Assembly: GCA_015065665.1 (NCBI GenBank)
Contig: SVPX01000001.1
Span: 1 to 64,000, forward strand
Direction: 5' to 3'
Source of the DNA: Oscillospiraceae bacterium
GTDB lineage: Bacteria > Bacillota > Clostridia > Oscillospirales > Acutalibacteraceae
Length of the DNA: 64,000 nucleotides
Numbering within the stretch: the first letter of the stretch is position 1; each line of letters starts with the position of its first letter. The translations under genes and the position numbers were made by a program. Below are positions 7,691 through 16,466 of the stretch, one piece after another. Under the pieces are notes generated by a model that ran no database searches, had not been told where the DNA came from, and saw only the letters and a program-made list of their open reading frames with translations.

Positions 7691-9061
7691 ATGAGCGAAA
7701 ACAAAGATAACCGCGATAATCAGAATCAGGAGGAAATACGCATTTATCGTCAGCGCAGAGTTGACCAGTTCAGAATGCGTATTGAAGAAGATGAACCTGC
7801 TGTTTCCGAATCGGTTTCCGGCTCTGATTATTCTGACGAGATTTCTTCTTTCAGCGATGAGACCACCCGCGCACAGATTGAGCGTGACTCAAAGCGTGAA
7901 CTCAGACGACAGAGAAGAGAAGAAAAGAAAATCCGAAAAGTCAAAGCGGGACAGAATAAGAAGGTATATCGCATAAGCTGGATTGCTATTGTTATTATAC
8001 TTTCCATTGTTGTTTCTCAGTTTCTGATAATTGGCAGTAACGATTTCCTTGCTATCAACAGACAGGATGAAGCCCCTGCTACAATTATCATTGAAGCTGA
8101 CGATTCTGTACCTGATATTGCAAAGAAACTGGAGCAGAAAGGTGTTATCAATTCCAAAGGCTTCTTTACTCTTTTTGCTAACCTGACAGGTAAAGCAGAT
8201 GCAGTAGAGCCCGGTGTGTATCAGATTCCTATGAACAAGGACTATCTTGCAATTCTCAATCATCTTGAGTATACAGGCAATCGTCAGACAACAATTACCC
8301 TGCAGATTACCGAGGGTACAAATGTCCGCGACCTTGCACACCTTTTGTATGAATCTGGTGTGACTTATGATATGGACGAATTCCTCCGCCTTTGTAACAG
8401 CAATGAATTTGACGAGGATTATGCTTTCATCGGAGATATCGAGGATAACCCCAATCGTATATATAAGCTGGAAGGTTATCTTTTCCCCGATACCTACGAA
8501 TTCTATGTGGATGAGGACCCCAAACTTACAATCAGCCGCTTCCTTGATAACTTTGAGGCAAGAGTTTATGAGAATAAATTTGAGGTAAAGGGTTACAGCG
8601 AACCTGTATCTATTATCGAACTTATCAATGCAAAACACGATTATACACTTGATCAGATTGTAAATATAGCCGCTATTGTTCAGGGTGAATCTGCAAACTC
8701 AGAGGAAATGTTCAAGGTTTCATCTGTAATCCATAACCGTCTTGACTATGGTTCTCAGTATGATATTCATACTCTGGGTATGGATTCCACCGCATACTAT
8801 CCCTATAAGAATGCAGATTCTGTTCCCAAGGAGGAACTTGAAAATTTTGTAAGCACCTATGGTACTTACGAGAAAGCAGGTCTGCCTCCCGGAGCAATCA
8901 ATTCTCCTTGCGCAGATGCTCTTATTGCGGCAATCGCACCCTCTGAGACAGACTACCTCTACTTCTGTCATGGTGTTGAGTCTGATGGCACAGTAACATC
9001 TTACTTTGCATCTGATTACAGCACACATATGTCAAATCTATCCAAAGCAGGTCTTAACTGA
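7691..9061 (+). CDS. mltG: Endolytic transglycosylase MltG (YceG-like)
   Basis: A 456-residue, single-pass membrane protein proposed to release nascent glycan strands from peptidoglycan synthases. It has a charged cytoplasmic N-terminus of ~95 residues (longer than in E. coli), one transmembrane helix (about residues 96-118), a LysM-like region and a YceG catalytic domain. The catalytic glutamate lies in IAAIVQGESAN, and the conserved end includes GLPPGAINSPCADALIAA. SD GGAGGTG is in place. The U32 gene starts 2 nt after the stop. The same neighbourhood (mltG then U32 genes) exists in Bacillus subtilis as yrrL-yrrN-yrrO. Confidence 0.93.
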   Translation: MSENKDNRDNQNQEEIRIYRQRRVDQFRMRIEEDEPAVSESVSGSDYSDEISSFSDETTRAQIERDSKRELRRQRREEKKIRKVKAGQNKKVYRISWIAIVIILSIVVSQFLIIGSNDFLAINRQDEAPATIIIEADDSVPDIAKKLEQKGVINSKGFFTLFANLTGKADAVEPGVYQIPMNKDYLAILNHLEYTGNRQTTITLQITEGTNVRDLAHLLYESGVTYDMDEFLRLCNSNEFDEDYAFIGDIEDNPNRIYKLEGYLFPDTYEFYVDEDPKLTISRFLDNFEARVYENKFEVKGYSEPVSIIELINAKHDYTLDQIVNIAAIVQGESANSEEMFKVSSVIHNRLDYGSQYDIHTLGMDSTAYYPYKNADSVPKEELENFVSTYGTYEKAGLPPGAINSPCADALIAAIAPSETDYLYFCHGVESDGTVTSYFASDYSTHMSNLSKAGLN

Positions 9062-9063
9062 TA

Positions 9064-10296
9064 ATGAACGATTTAATTATAAAACCCGAGATACTTGCTC
9101 CTGCAGGAGACGAAGAAGCCTTACAGGCGGCTCTGCGCTTTGGTGCTGATGCAGTTTATGTAGGCGCACAGCAGTTTGGTATGAGAACCTCGCCCAAGAA
9201 CTTTGACGAGGAATCATTACCCAGAGCAGTAAAACTTGCTCACAGCATGGGTAAGAAACTTTACCTTGTCTGCAATGTTCTTCCTCGAGAGCCTCAGATT
9301 CATCTGCTCCCCGATTTTCTCTCCTTTGCAGAAGAAAGTGGGGTGGATGCCCTGATTATTGCCGATTTAGGTGTTTTTGAACTTGCAAAGAAATATGCTC
9401 CCAAAACCCCCAGACACGTCAGCACACAGGCAGGCATCGTCAATAGTGAAACCGCAAAAGCCTTCTACAATATGGGGGCAGACAGAGTTGTTCTTGCAAG
9501 AGAACTCAGCTTTGAAGAGATTGCTCAGATTCGTAGCAATATCCCTGCTGACCTTGAGATTGAGTGCTTTGTACATGGTGCTATGTGCGTAAGTTTTTCT
9601 GGCAGATGCCTTATCTCAGAATATCTTACTGGCAGAGATCCCAATAGGGGAGATTGTTCTCAGCCCTGCAGATGGAAGTACCATCTCTACGAAGAAAACC
9701 GAGAGGGACAGTTCTTTCCTCTGGAAGAAATCGACCATGGCACATTCCTCTATAACTCCAAGGATATGTGTATGATTGATTATATCCCTCAGCTTGTAAA
9801 AGCAGGTATCAGCAGTTTCAAGATTGAGGGCAGAGCCAAGACCGCCTACTATAGTGCAGTTGCAACCAATGCCTACCGACAGGCTGTGGATGCTTACTTT
9901 GACTCTGGCTTTGATGCTTCTTTCAAAACTCCCCAGAATATCAGAGAAGAGCTTGAGAAGATAAGCCATCGCGAGTACAGCACAGGCTTCTATCTCGGCA
10001 CAACTCCCGGTCAGAATACATCCTCTGGCGGATATATCCGTCACTATGACCTGGTTGCCTTGTGTGAAGAAGAAACCGACTTCGGCGGAATCATCACCCA
10101 GCGTAACAAGTTCTATCTTGGTGATGAGGTGGACGTGCTTCCCCCAAGCGGTATTCCTTTCACAGTTGTTGCAAATAAACTTGTGAATGAATATGGGGAA
10201 GAGGTGGATTCCACACCCCATCCTATGCAGAGGCTTGAGCTTCATTGTGACAAAAAAATCCCTGCAGGCTCCTTCCTCCGAGTAAAGCGTAAATAA
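9064..10296 (+). CDS. Peptidase U32 family protein, TrhP-like tRNA hydroxylation protein
   Basis: A 410-residue protein of the U32 family. Seen are EILAPAGDEEALQAAL...GADAVYVG at the N-terminus, a cysteine cluster (CFVHGAMCVSFSGRC, then DCSQPCRW) thought to hold an Fe-S cluster, and SFKIEGRAKTAYY. Bacterial U32 proteins beside mltG correspond to TrhP (YrrN/YrrO, YegQ), which hydroxylates uridine 34 of some tRNAs using prephenate-derived chemistry; older annotations call them collagenase-like proteases. I infer the RNA-modification role from context and motifs. Another U32 member such as RlhA cannot be excluded. Confidence 0.85.
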   Translation: MNDLIIKPEILAPAGDEEALQAALRFGADAVYVGAQQFGMRTSPKNFDEESLPRAVKLAHSMGKKLYLVCNVLPREPQIHLLPDFLSFAEESGVDALIIADLGVFELAKKYAPKTPRHVSTQAGIVNSETAKAFYNMGADRVVLARELSFEEIAQIRSNIPADLEIECFVHGAMCVSFSGRCLISEYLTGRDPNRGDCSQPCRWKYHLYEENREGQFFPLEEIDHGTFLYNSKDMCMIDYIPQLVKAGISSFKIEGRAKTAYYSAVATNAYRQAVDAYFDSGFDASFKTPQNIREELEKISHREYSTGFYLGTTPGQNTSSGGYIRHYDLVALCEEETDFGGIITQRNKFYLGDEVDVLPPSGIPFTVVANKLVNEYGEEVDSTPHPMQRLELHCDKKIPAGSFLRVKRK

Positions 10297-10310
10297 AATA
10301 AACGATAAAA

Positions 10311-10338
10311 CAGGCACCCATCTTCTGATGAGTGCCTG
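10311..10338. terminator. Bidirectional terminator between U32 gene and dockerin gene
   Basis: A hairpin of CAGGCACcCATC and GATGaGTGCCTG with a TTCT loop sits between converging genes. The T-tract is moderate on both strands. Confidence 0.7.
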
Positions 10339-10356
10339 TGATTGTTTGATTACAAA

Positions 10357-10977
10357 TTATTTAAGATTTGCAAGTTTCTTTTGAATAAAGGTTGCATCCT
10401 TTATATTGATTTCTTCATCCATATTTGAATCCATAATTATTTTTCTGTATTCTTCGCAAACCAGCTCAGTGTCCATATCTGCAAGGTGTTTCTGAATTGC
10501 AGTTGCATCTTTGATATTAAGCTGATGATTGCCGTCTGCATCTCCGATGGGATATACGGAGCGTCCCTGGAACCCGTCAAATTCCACAGTGGGAGAGAGG
10601 TCTGTGATTATCCCTTTGTTATAAGCTGTTTCCAAATCGTAAATCACACCGTCTTTTTGCACCAGAAGTGCAAGTCCGTTCGGCTTTTCAATTGAGTTGT
10701 TGTGATAAAACCAATCACCAATTATTATATGTATTCCTGCAGTAAGTGTTAAGTGCCAGGAATGTGCAGCAAAAAACACAACTCCGTCAGATTCTACAAC
10801 TTTATCTATTCCGGGAGCACCAACCCAAGGAGCAGGTTCATATTTGCTGTTGTATGTGGTTTCCATATATTCTATATAGTCCTGAAGCAGTTTTTCTTCA
10901 TCAACTTGTGCTGATGCTGTGATGAGTGAAGAAGATAATAAAATAAGCGCAAGGATAAGTGCAATTATTCTTTTCAT
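10357..10977 (-). CDS. Secreted protein with C-terminal dockerin-like module
   Basis: A 206-residue protein. The signal peptide is about residues 1-24 (KRIIALILALILLSSSLITASA). The central ~120 residues are unrecognised (VVFFAAHSWHLTLTAGIHIIIGDWFYH). The end carries two dockerin-like repeats, GDADGNHQLNIKDATAIQKHLA and, spaced ~35 residues on, DSNMDEEINIKDATFIQKKLA. I chose the ATG at 10977, 8 nt after AAGGAG; an in-frame GTG 9 nt upstream overlaps that SD. Dockerins bind cohesins, so the protein probably attaches to a surface scaffold. No cohesin is visible in this window. Confidence 0.8.
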   Translation of the reverse strand: MKRIIALILALILLSSSLITASAQVDEEKLLQDYIEYMETTYNSKYEPAPWVGAPGIDKVVESDGVVFFAAHSWHLTLTAGIHIIIGDWFYHNNSIEKPNGLALLVQKDGVIYDLETAYNKGIITDLSPTVEFDGFQGRSVYPIGDADGNHQLNIKDATAIQKHLADMDTELVCEEYRKIIMDSNMDEEINIKDATFIQKKLANLK

Positions 10978-11153
10978 ATTTGTCACTCCTTAATAAATAT
11001 AATGAGGTTTTCCTCTGTTATTATATTAAAATATAAAGTATCTTATTGTCAATAAAAAATTTTATGTTCGATATACTTTCGTTTTTTATGCAAGTGATAG
11101 TGTGGTGGCTTGTATAATTTAACAATCAATGTATGTTGCTTGTTTCTTGACTC

Positions 11154-11182
11154 TTGACAATCCCTTTAGTAAAAGATATAAT
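11154..11182 (+). promoter_or_regulatory. Consensus promoter for alaS leader
   Basis: TTGACA, a 17-nt spacer and TATAAT: a perfect sigma-A consensus. It drives a ~300-nt leader before alaS. Confidence 0.9.
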
Positions 11183-11189
11183 ATCAATA

Positions 11190-11430
11190 GATATTGCAAA
11201 AAGTGTTGACGGGACGAGATACCCTGTGTAAACTTTTCTTCAGAGACAGCACCCAAGGCTGCAAGGTGCTGAGAGTTTTCGGTATCAGCCACCCCTGAGC
11301 TGCGTACGATGAGTACGACGTAAATCTGCGTTAAAGATGTTGAGTGGGCGTGTATTCTTTTATACGTCAATCAGGGTGGTACCGCAGGATTTTATAACTC
11401 TTGTCCCTACTTTGGGGCAGGAGTTTTTTT
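11190..11430 (+). ncRNA. T-box leader (alanine) upstream of alaS
   Basis: A tRNA-sensing transcription-attenuation leader. The T-box core AGGGTGGTACCGC lies at 11373-11385; its TGGT would pair with an ACCA tRNA end, as for tRNA-Ala. A candidate specifier GCC (an Ala codon) lies at 11288-11290 in the context ATCAGCCACCCCTGAG. The competing terminator at 11397-11430 pairs ACTCTTGTCCC with GGGGCAGGAGT, followed by T7. Uncharged tRNA-Ala is expected to favour the antiterminator and alaS expression. The specifier choice is inference. Confidence 0.9.
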
Positions 11431-11495
11431 ATTTTATCTGCTGTCTTTGTGACAGTATTCATTTGTTCAGTTAATTATTGGAAAGGATGATTTAT

Positions 11496-14126
11496 ATGAA
11501 GTGGACAGGTCTTAACGAACTCAGAGAGAAGTTCCTTTCATTTATGGAGAGCAAAGGTTGCCTCCGACTTGAGAGTTTTCCTCTGATTCCCAAGGACGAT
11601 AACAGCCTTCTGCTTATCAACAGCGGTATGGCTCCTATGAAAAAGTATTTTACAGGTGAAGTTACACCTCCCAGAACAAGAGTAACAACCTGTCAGAAGT
11701 GTATCCGTACTCCCGATATCGAGCGAGTTGGTATCACAGCTCGTCACGGCACATACTTTGAGATGCTGGGTAACTTCTCTTTCGGCGACTACTTTAAGAT
11801 TGAGGCTACAGCCTGGGCTTGGGAGTTCTTTACAGAAGTTCTTGAGATGCCCAAGGAGCTTCTCTATGTTTCTGTTTACGAGGAGGATGACGAGGCATTC
11901 GATATCTGGACTCAGCGCGTAGGTGTTGATCCCTCTCATATGTGCAGAATGGGCAAAGAGGACAACTTCTGGGAGCATGGTTCAGGTCCCTGCGGTCCTT
12001 GTTCCGAGATTTATTTTGACAGAGGTGTAGAGAAGGGTTGCGGCTCTCCCGACTGTAAAGTTGGTTGCGAGTGCGACCGCTTTGTTGAGGTATGGAACCT
12101 GGTATTTACTCAGTTTGAGAGCGATGGCAAGGGTAACTATACACCCCTTGAGCATCCCAATATTGATACAGGTATGGGACTTGAGCGTCTTGCTTGTGTA
12201 ATGCAGGGTGTTGACAACCTGTTCCTTGTTGATACAGTTCAGAATATTATGAAGCACATCTCTTCTGTTGTAGGTGTTGAGTACGGCAGAGACGATAAGA
12301 GCGATATTTCTCTGCGAGTTATCACAGACCATATCCGTTCCACAACCTTTATGATTGGTGACGGTGTAATGCCCTCCAACGAAGGCAGAGGTTATGTTCT
12401 GCGCAGACTTCTCCGCCGCGCTGCCCGTCACGGCAGACTCTTAGGTTACAACAAACCCTTCCTCTATGAAATCTGCTCTACAGTTATCAAGGAGAACGAG
12501 TCTGCATATCCCGAACTTAAGGAGAAAGAAGAGTTCATCACAAAGCTCATCCGCGTTGAGGAGGAAAACTTTGCAAAGACTATCGAGCAGGGTTTTGCTA
12601 TGCTTGATGCTATCATCAACAAGGGTGATATTAAGGTGCTCTCTGGTGAGGACACATTCAAACTCAATGATACCTTCGGTTTCCCTGTTGACCTTACCCG
12701 CGAGATTCTTGCAGAAAAAGGCATTGATGTTGATACAGACCGCTTCTATGAACTTCTTGCAGAGCAGAAAAAGCGTTCCAGAGATGCTCGTAAGAACGCA
12801 GGTGCAGATGCCTGGATTTCTGACAGCGTAGACCTCTCTGATGTATCTGCAACAGAGTTTGTCGGCTACACAGATTATTCCTGCGATGCAAAGATTAAGG
12901 CTATCATCGTTAACGGTGAGCGTGAGGTTGCTGCATCCGAGGGCGATAAGGTAGTAGTTGTACTTGACAAAACTCCTTTCTATGCAGAGAGCGGCGGTCA
13001 GGTAGGTGACACAGGTGTTATCACAATCGGCAACACAGAGGTTGAGATTACAAACACTACAAAAGACCACGCTGGTATCTTTATGCACGCAGGTGTTGTT
13101 AAGAAGGGCAGTTTCGCAGTTGATGACTGTGCAGTTGCTTCTATTGATGCAGACCGCCGTCAGGCTATTATGCGTAACCATACTGCAGCTCACCTCCTGC
13201 AGGCAGCACTGAGAAGCGTTCTCGGCAATCATGTTGAGCAGGCTGGTCAGCTTGTAAACGATGTTGCTGTTCGTTTTGACTTCACACATTTCTCTGCTCT
13301 TACAGCAGCAGAACTTGCCGATGTTGAGGCACTTGTAAATAAATATATCTTTGACGCTATCCCTGTAATCACCCGTGAAATGCCTATTGCAGAGGCTAAG
13401 GAAATGGGTGCAATGGCTCTCTTCGGTGAGAAATACGGTGATGTAGTCCGCGTTGTTAATGCAGAGGGTTGTTCTGTTGAACTTTGCGGCGGTACTCACG
13501 TTGATAATACAGCCAAACTTGGTCTTTTCAAGATTCGTTCTGAGGGTTCAGTTGCCGCAGGTGTTCGCCGTATTGAGGCTCGTACAGGTGACGGCGTACT
13601 CGAAATGATCAACAATATGCTTTCTGTTATTGCTACCTGCTCTGCAACTCTTAAGGTAAGCAATATTAAGGATCTGCCCGCAGGTTGCGAGAAGATTATG
13701 GAAGAGATGAAAGCAAAGGATAAGAGAATCGCAGAGCTGGAGAATCAGATTGCTGCAGGCAAGATTGCAAGTCTTGTTGACACTGCAGTTGAAATTGACG
13801 GCATCAGAGTTCTTACTGAGAAACTTCAGGATGCTGATGCTGATATGCTCCGTAATATGTGCTCAATGGTAACAGATAAGTTTGCAAACGCTGTTATACT
13901 CATTGCAGGTATCAATGGTGAGAAACTTACACTCTGTTGCGGTTGTGGCAAAGAGGCAATTGCAAAGGGCATCAAAGCAGGTAATGTAGTTAAGGCTGCT
14001 GCAGTTGTTACAGGCGGTAACGGTGGCGGTAAGCCTGATATGGCTATGGCTGGCGGCAAGGATATCTCTAAGGTAGACGAGGCACTTGCATCTGTAATTG
14101 ATACAGTTAAGTCAACTCTCGGCTGA
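11496..14126 (+). CDS. alaS: Alanyl-tRNA synthetase
   Basis: An 876-residue class II synthetase charging tRNA-Ala. The start is the ATG giving MKWTGLNELREKFLSFMESK, behind GGAAAGG; an in-frame TTG 18 nt upstream is less likely. Catalytic motifs include TTCQKCIRTPDIERVG and ARHGTYFEMLGNFSFGDYF. The editing domain has NHTAAHLLQAAL and the zinc-site CGGTHVDNT. The C-Ala domain ends in the glycine-rich GGNGGGKPDMAMAGG. The length is normal. Expression is controlled by the alanine T-box directly upstream, and a terminator follows at 14154. Confidence 0.98.
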   Translation: MKWTGLNELREKFLSFMESKGCLRLESFPLIPKDDNSLLLINSGMAPMKKYFTGEVTPPRTRVTTCQKCIRTPDIERVGITARHGTYFEMLGNFSFGDYFKIEATAWAWEFFTEVLEMPKELLYVSVYEEDDEAFDIWTQRVGVDPSHMCRMGKEDNFWEHGSGPCGPCSEIYFDRGVEKGCGSPDCKVGCECDRFVEVWNLVFTQFESDGKGNYTPLEHPNIDTGMGLERLACVMQGVDNLFLVDTVQNIMKHISSVVGVEYGRDDKSDISLRVITDHIRSTTFMIGDGVMPSNEGRGYVLRRLLRRAARHGRLLGYNKPFLYEICSTVIKENESAYPELKEKEEFITKLIRVEEENFAKTIEQGFAMLDAIINKGDIKVLSGEDTFKLNDTFGFPVDLTREILAEKGIDVDTDRFYELLAEQKKRSRDARKNAGADAWISDSVDLSDVSATEFVGYTDYSCDAKIKAIIVNGEREVAASEGDKVVVVLDKTPFYAESGGQVGDTGVITIGNTEVEITNTTKDHAGIFMHAGVVKKGSFAVDDCAVASIDADRRQAIMRNHTAAHLLQAALRSVLGNHVEQAGQLVNDVAVRFDFTHFSALTAAELADVEALVNKYIFDAIPVITREMPIAEAKEMGAMALFGEKYGDVVRVVNAEGCSVELCGGTHVDNTAKLGLFKIRSEGSVAAGVRRIEARTGDGVLEMINNMLSVIATCSATLKVSNIKDLPAGCEKIMEEMKAKDKRIAELENQIAAGKIASLVDTAVEIDGIRVLTEKLQDADADMLRNMCSMVTDKFANAVILIAGINGEKLTLCCGCGKEAIAKGIKAGNVVKAAAVVTGGNGGGKPDMAMAGGKDISKVDEALASVIDTVKSTLG

Positions 14127-14153
14127 TAAACAGTCCTCTATATTTATAGATGT

Positions 14154-14193
14154 AAAAGGTTCCGATCTTCAAATAAGACTCGGAACCTTTTTT
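14154..14193 (+). terminator. Terminator after alaS
   Basis: AAAAGGTTCCGA and TCGGAACCTTTTTT arms surround a short loop, followed by a T-run. Confidence 0.9.
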
Positions 14194-14255
14194 GTATCTG
14201 CATTATCTTGTTATTTTCAACAATAACCATAAACTCTTTTTGTTGTGATTGTTAA

Positions 14256-14283
14256 TTGAATTTATAGTTGAATATGATAAAAT
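14256..14283 (+). promoter_or_regulatory. Promoter for starch-binding dockerin gene
   Basis: TTGAAT, a 16-nt spacer and TAAAAT. It lies ~35 nt upstream of an AAGGAGG Shine-Dalgarno site. Confidence 0.6.
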
Positions 14284-14320
14284 AAAATTGTAAGAAATAA
14301 CCTAAAAAGGAGGCTTGTTT

Positions 14321-15628
14321 ATGACCAAAAAACTTATAAGCACAATGTTAGTGGCATTAATGGTGCTGTCGTTATGCACTATGTCTTTTGGTACTGTTTC
14401 CGCTGATATCGGTGAACTTCCCCAGGTGACAGAGGGTTGCAACCGATATTTCTTTTATTTGCCAAAGATTTGGGAAAACGAGCTATCTCAGACAGCAGGT
14501 ATATACTGGTGGGAGAACACAGGCGCTATGGATGAGTGGCCCGGTGTGGAGGCTCATAAAGCTGATGCAGAGGGGCTTTTCTACTACGATGTGCCAAAGG
14601 ATGTATGGACTGTAATCTGGAATAATATGGTTACTTATGATGTCAGACAGGATGGTTGGCAGGATTCTCTTGAATATCAATTAGCAAGACAGACTATTAA
14701 TATCAATGTAGAATACTATGAACCCGGCGAGAGCCCATTATATCCCGATGGACTTGAGAGTTTCAATAATATGGTCTGGGTTGTTGACTATGAAAATTGC
14801 AACTGTATGGAGTGGGATGTCAAGGGAATGAACGGTGATTGGTATTACTACTATGGAAATGGGGAATACGGTACAACTCCTGAACCCTCGGATGTGGTAT
14901 ATACAGACCGTTCAATTGGTGAATACTGTTCTCATCAAAAGCCTGAAACCGATGATTTCGGACTTCCTCAGGTGGCAGAAGGTTGCAATCGACACTACTT
15001 CCTTGCACCCGATGACTGGTTCAATGAGTATTCAGATTCTGTTGGAATCTATTGGTGGGAGGGTACAGGTGCTGCATCTTCCTGGCCGGGATACAAGGCT
15101 TACAAAGCAGATGCAGAGAATGTATATTATTACGATGTACCCAAGGATGTAAAGTACCTTATCTGGAACAATTACGTTAGTTTGTTCTTGGATGAATTCA
15201 ATGAAGGTCAGTGGGCAAACAAGCAGACAGGTTACAAAGAGTGGGAGGAGAACAAGGTGCCTCTCAACGATTGTAATGGTAAGATCTATGTAATCAACCC
15301 CGCAAAAACCGAGACTAATCCTTTTTCAGGCAAGATGACATATTTTGGCGATTGGTTTTATTACTATGGTAATGGTGAATATGGCATAACTCCAGAAAAA
15401 GAAACACCTGCTGAAAATATCTTAGGCGATGCAGATTTCAACAGCCTTCTCACAATATCTGACGCAACTGCAATCCAGAAATACACAGCAGGAATCGTAT
15501 CTGAGACTTTCAGTGTTACATTAGCTGATGTAAACGGCGATAAGGATATTAACATCAAGGATGCTACCGAGGTTCAGAAGCATCTTGCTCAGCTTCATTG
15601 TGACTATCCTATAGGCGACAAAGTATAA
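14321..15628 (+). CDS. Secreted protein: two starch-binding-like modules plus dockerin
   Basis: A 435-residue protein with a signal peptide (TKKLISTMLVALMVLSLCTM...VSA). Two tandem ~180-residue repeats follow, each opening LPQV(T/A)EGCNR and carrying IYWWE(N/G)TGA..WPG and GDWYYYYGNGEYG or GDWFYYYGNGEYG. The aromatic/WPG pattern resembles family-26 carbohydrate-binding (starch) modules. The C-terminus has a two-repeat dockerin (GDADFNSLLTISDATAIQKY and ADVNGDKDINIKDATEVQKH). No catalytic domain is seen. It is probably a surface-complex component that helps hold starch. The ATG at 14321 follows AAGGAGG. Confidence 0.78.
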   Translation: MTKKLISTMLVALMVLSLCTMSFGTVSADIGELPQVTEGCNRYFFYLPKIWENELSQTAGIYWWENTGAMDEWPGVEAHKADAEGLFYYDVPKDVWTVIWNNMVTYDVRQDGWQDSLEYQLARQTININVEYYEPGESPLYPDGLESFNNMVWVVDYENCNCMEWDVKGMNGDWYYYYGNGEYGTTPEPSDVVYTDRSIGEYCSHQKPETDDFGLPQVAEGCNRHYFLAPDDWFNEYSDSVGIYWWEGTGAASSWPGYKAYKADAENVYYYDVPKDVKYLIWNNYVSLFLDEFNEGQWANKQTGYKEWEENKVPLNDCNGKIYVINPAKTETNPFSGKMTYFGDWFYYYGNGEYGITPEKETPAENILGDADFNSLLTISDATAIQKYTAGIVSETFSVTLADVNGDKDINIKDATEVQKHLAQLHCDYPIGDKV

Positions 15629-15649
15629 TATAAACTTAATCATAACAAT

Positions 15650-15686
15650 AAAACCGCTTTCTGTGAATAGAAAGCGGTTTTGTTTT
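15650..15686. terminator. Bidirectional terminator between dockerin gene and folT
   Basis: AAAACCGCTTTC and GAAAGCGGTTTT arms with an 8-nt loop sit between converging genes; A- and T-tracts lie on both sides. Confidence 0.9.
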
Positions 15687-15691
15687 GCCTG

Positions 15692-16240
15692 TCAGATTTT
15701 AACTCTTTTCAGTACATTTTTAAAGAAGAACACAAGCACAGTTTCTATAGGAAGTGCAATCAGGCATTTAATAGCCCTTGTACCTGCCATAACCCAGAAC
15801 GCCTTGTCAAATTGTATATACAGCCACAATGAGCCTAAGGGCACCTCTACACCGAAGTTAATGATTATTTCGCAGATAATAAGTCTTAAGAGTATTTTGC
15901 TGTCTGCTTTGTAAAGGAATAATCCGTACAGCAGTCCTACCAGTATGCCATTGAGTGTCCATCCAAAGAAGTATCCACCCATAGGAACTAAAAGAAAACT
16001 CAGCACATCCCCAAGTCCGCCTACAATCATAGCACCCACAGGGCCAAAGAGCATACCTGTGATTGCAATGGGCAGAAATGCAAATCCAACCTTGGCATTT
16101 GGTGTGATTGCAAGGCTGAAATTGGCAAAGTATCCTACTACTACCCGCAGAGCCAACAGCATTGCACATAGGGATATACCTTTTACATTTGAAAGTTCCT
16201 GAGCAGAACTTCTGAATTTAGCGACCAAAGAGTTGTTCAT
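15692..16240 (-). CDS. folT: Folate-specific ECF transporter S component FolT
   Basis: A 182-residue polytopic membrane protein (about six hydrophobic segments) that captures folate for an energy-coupling-factor transporter. Family features are LRVVVGYFANFSLAITPNAKVGFAFLPIAI and the GxxGDVLSFLLVPMGGYF region. A THF riboswitch and terminator lie directly upstream, which identifies the substrate. Its ATPase/T module would be the EcfA1-EcfA2-EcfT set at 31.8-34.3 kb. Its promoter overlaps the end of ribU. Confidence 0.93.
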   Translation of the reverse strand: MNNSLVAKFRSSAQELSNVKGISLCAMLLALRVVVGYFANFSLAITPNAKVGFAFLPIAITGMLFGPVGAMIVGGLGDVLSFLLVPMGGYFFGWTLNGILVGLLYGLFLYKADSKILLRLIICEIIINFGVEVPLGSLWLYIQFDKAFWVMAGTRAIKCLIALPIETVLVFFFKNVLKRVKI

Positions 16241-16280
16241 TATAAAAAGACCTCACTTTTTAGGCGCCGTTTAGATAAAG

Positions 16281-16313
16281 AAAAAAAGGACAGCACAAAA
16301 GTAGCACTGTCCC
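16281..16313 (-). terminator. Riboswitch-controlled terminator before folT
   Basis: On the minus strand, GGACAGTGC and GTGCTGTCC arms (with G-U pairs) are followed by T7. It is the expression platform of the THF riboswitch. Confidence 0.85.
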
Positions 16314-16328
16314 GTAAATTCTTTACAA

Positions 16329-16430
16329 ACAGCGGGATGCGAAAGCTGTACCGCAGATTTTTATAAAATCCTTCGTCTTGTGGGCAACTCCCCGTCCCAC
16401 AGGCACTTTACGCACAGCTTCTACTCTGTA
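16329..16430 (-). ncRNA. Tetrahydrofolate (THF) riboswitch
   Basis: The minus strand reads AGAGTAGA...GTAAAGTGCC...GACGAAGG...GCGGTAC...GCATCCCGC, matching the conserved blocks of the class I THF (folT) riboswitch. A terminator hairpin lies between it and folT, so folate sufficiency should stop transcription. Confidence 0.93.
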
Positions 16431-16438
16431 ATGTATTT

Positions 16439-16466
16439 ATTATATCATTTTGTGTGAATTTGTCAA
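16439..16466 (-). promoter_or_regulatory. Promoter for THF riboswitch/folT
   Basis: On the minus strand, TTGACA, a 16-nt spacer and TATAAT. The -35 overlaps the ribU stop codon, and no terminator lies between ribU and this promoter. Confidence 0.8.

Noticed and set aside
12441-13499. A 352-codon open frame antisense to alaS
   Set aside because: It is Cys/Asn-rich with no recognisable motif; the sense strand encodes a clear, conserved AlaRS. Long antisense frames are expected in such coding sequence.
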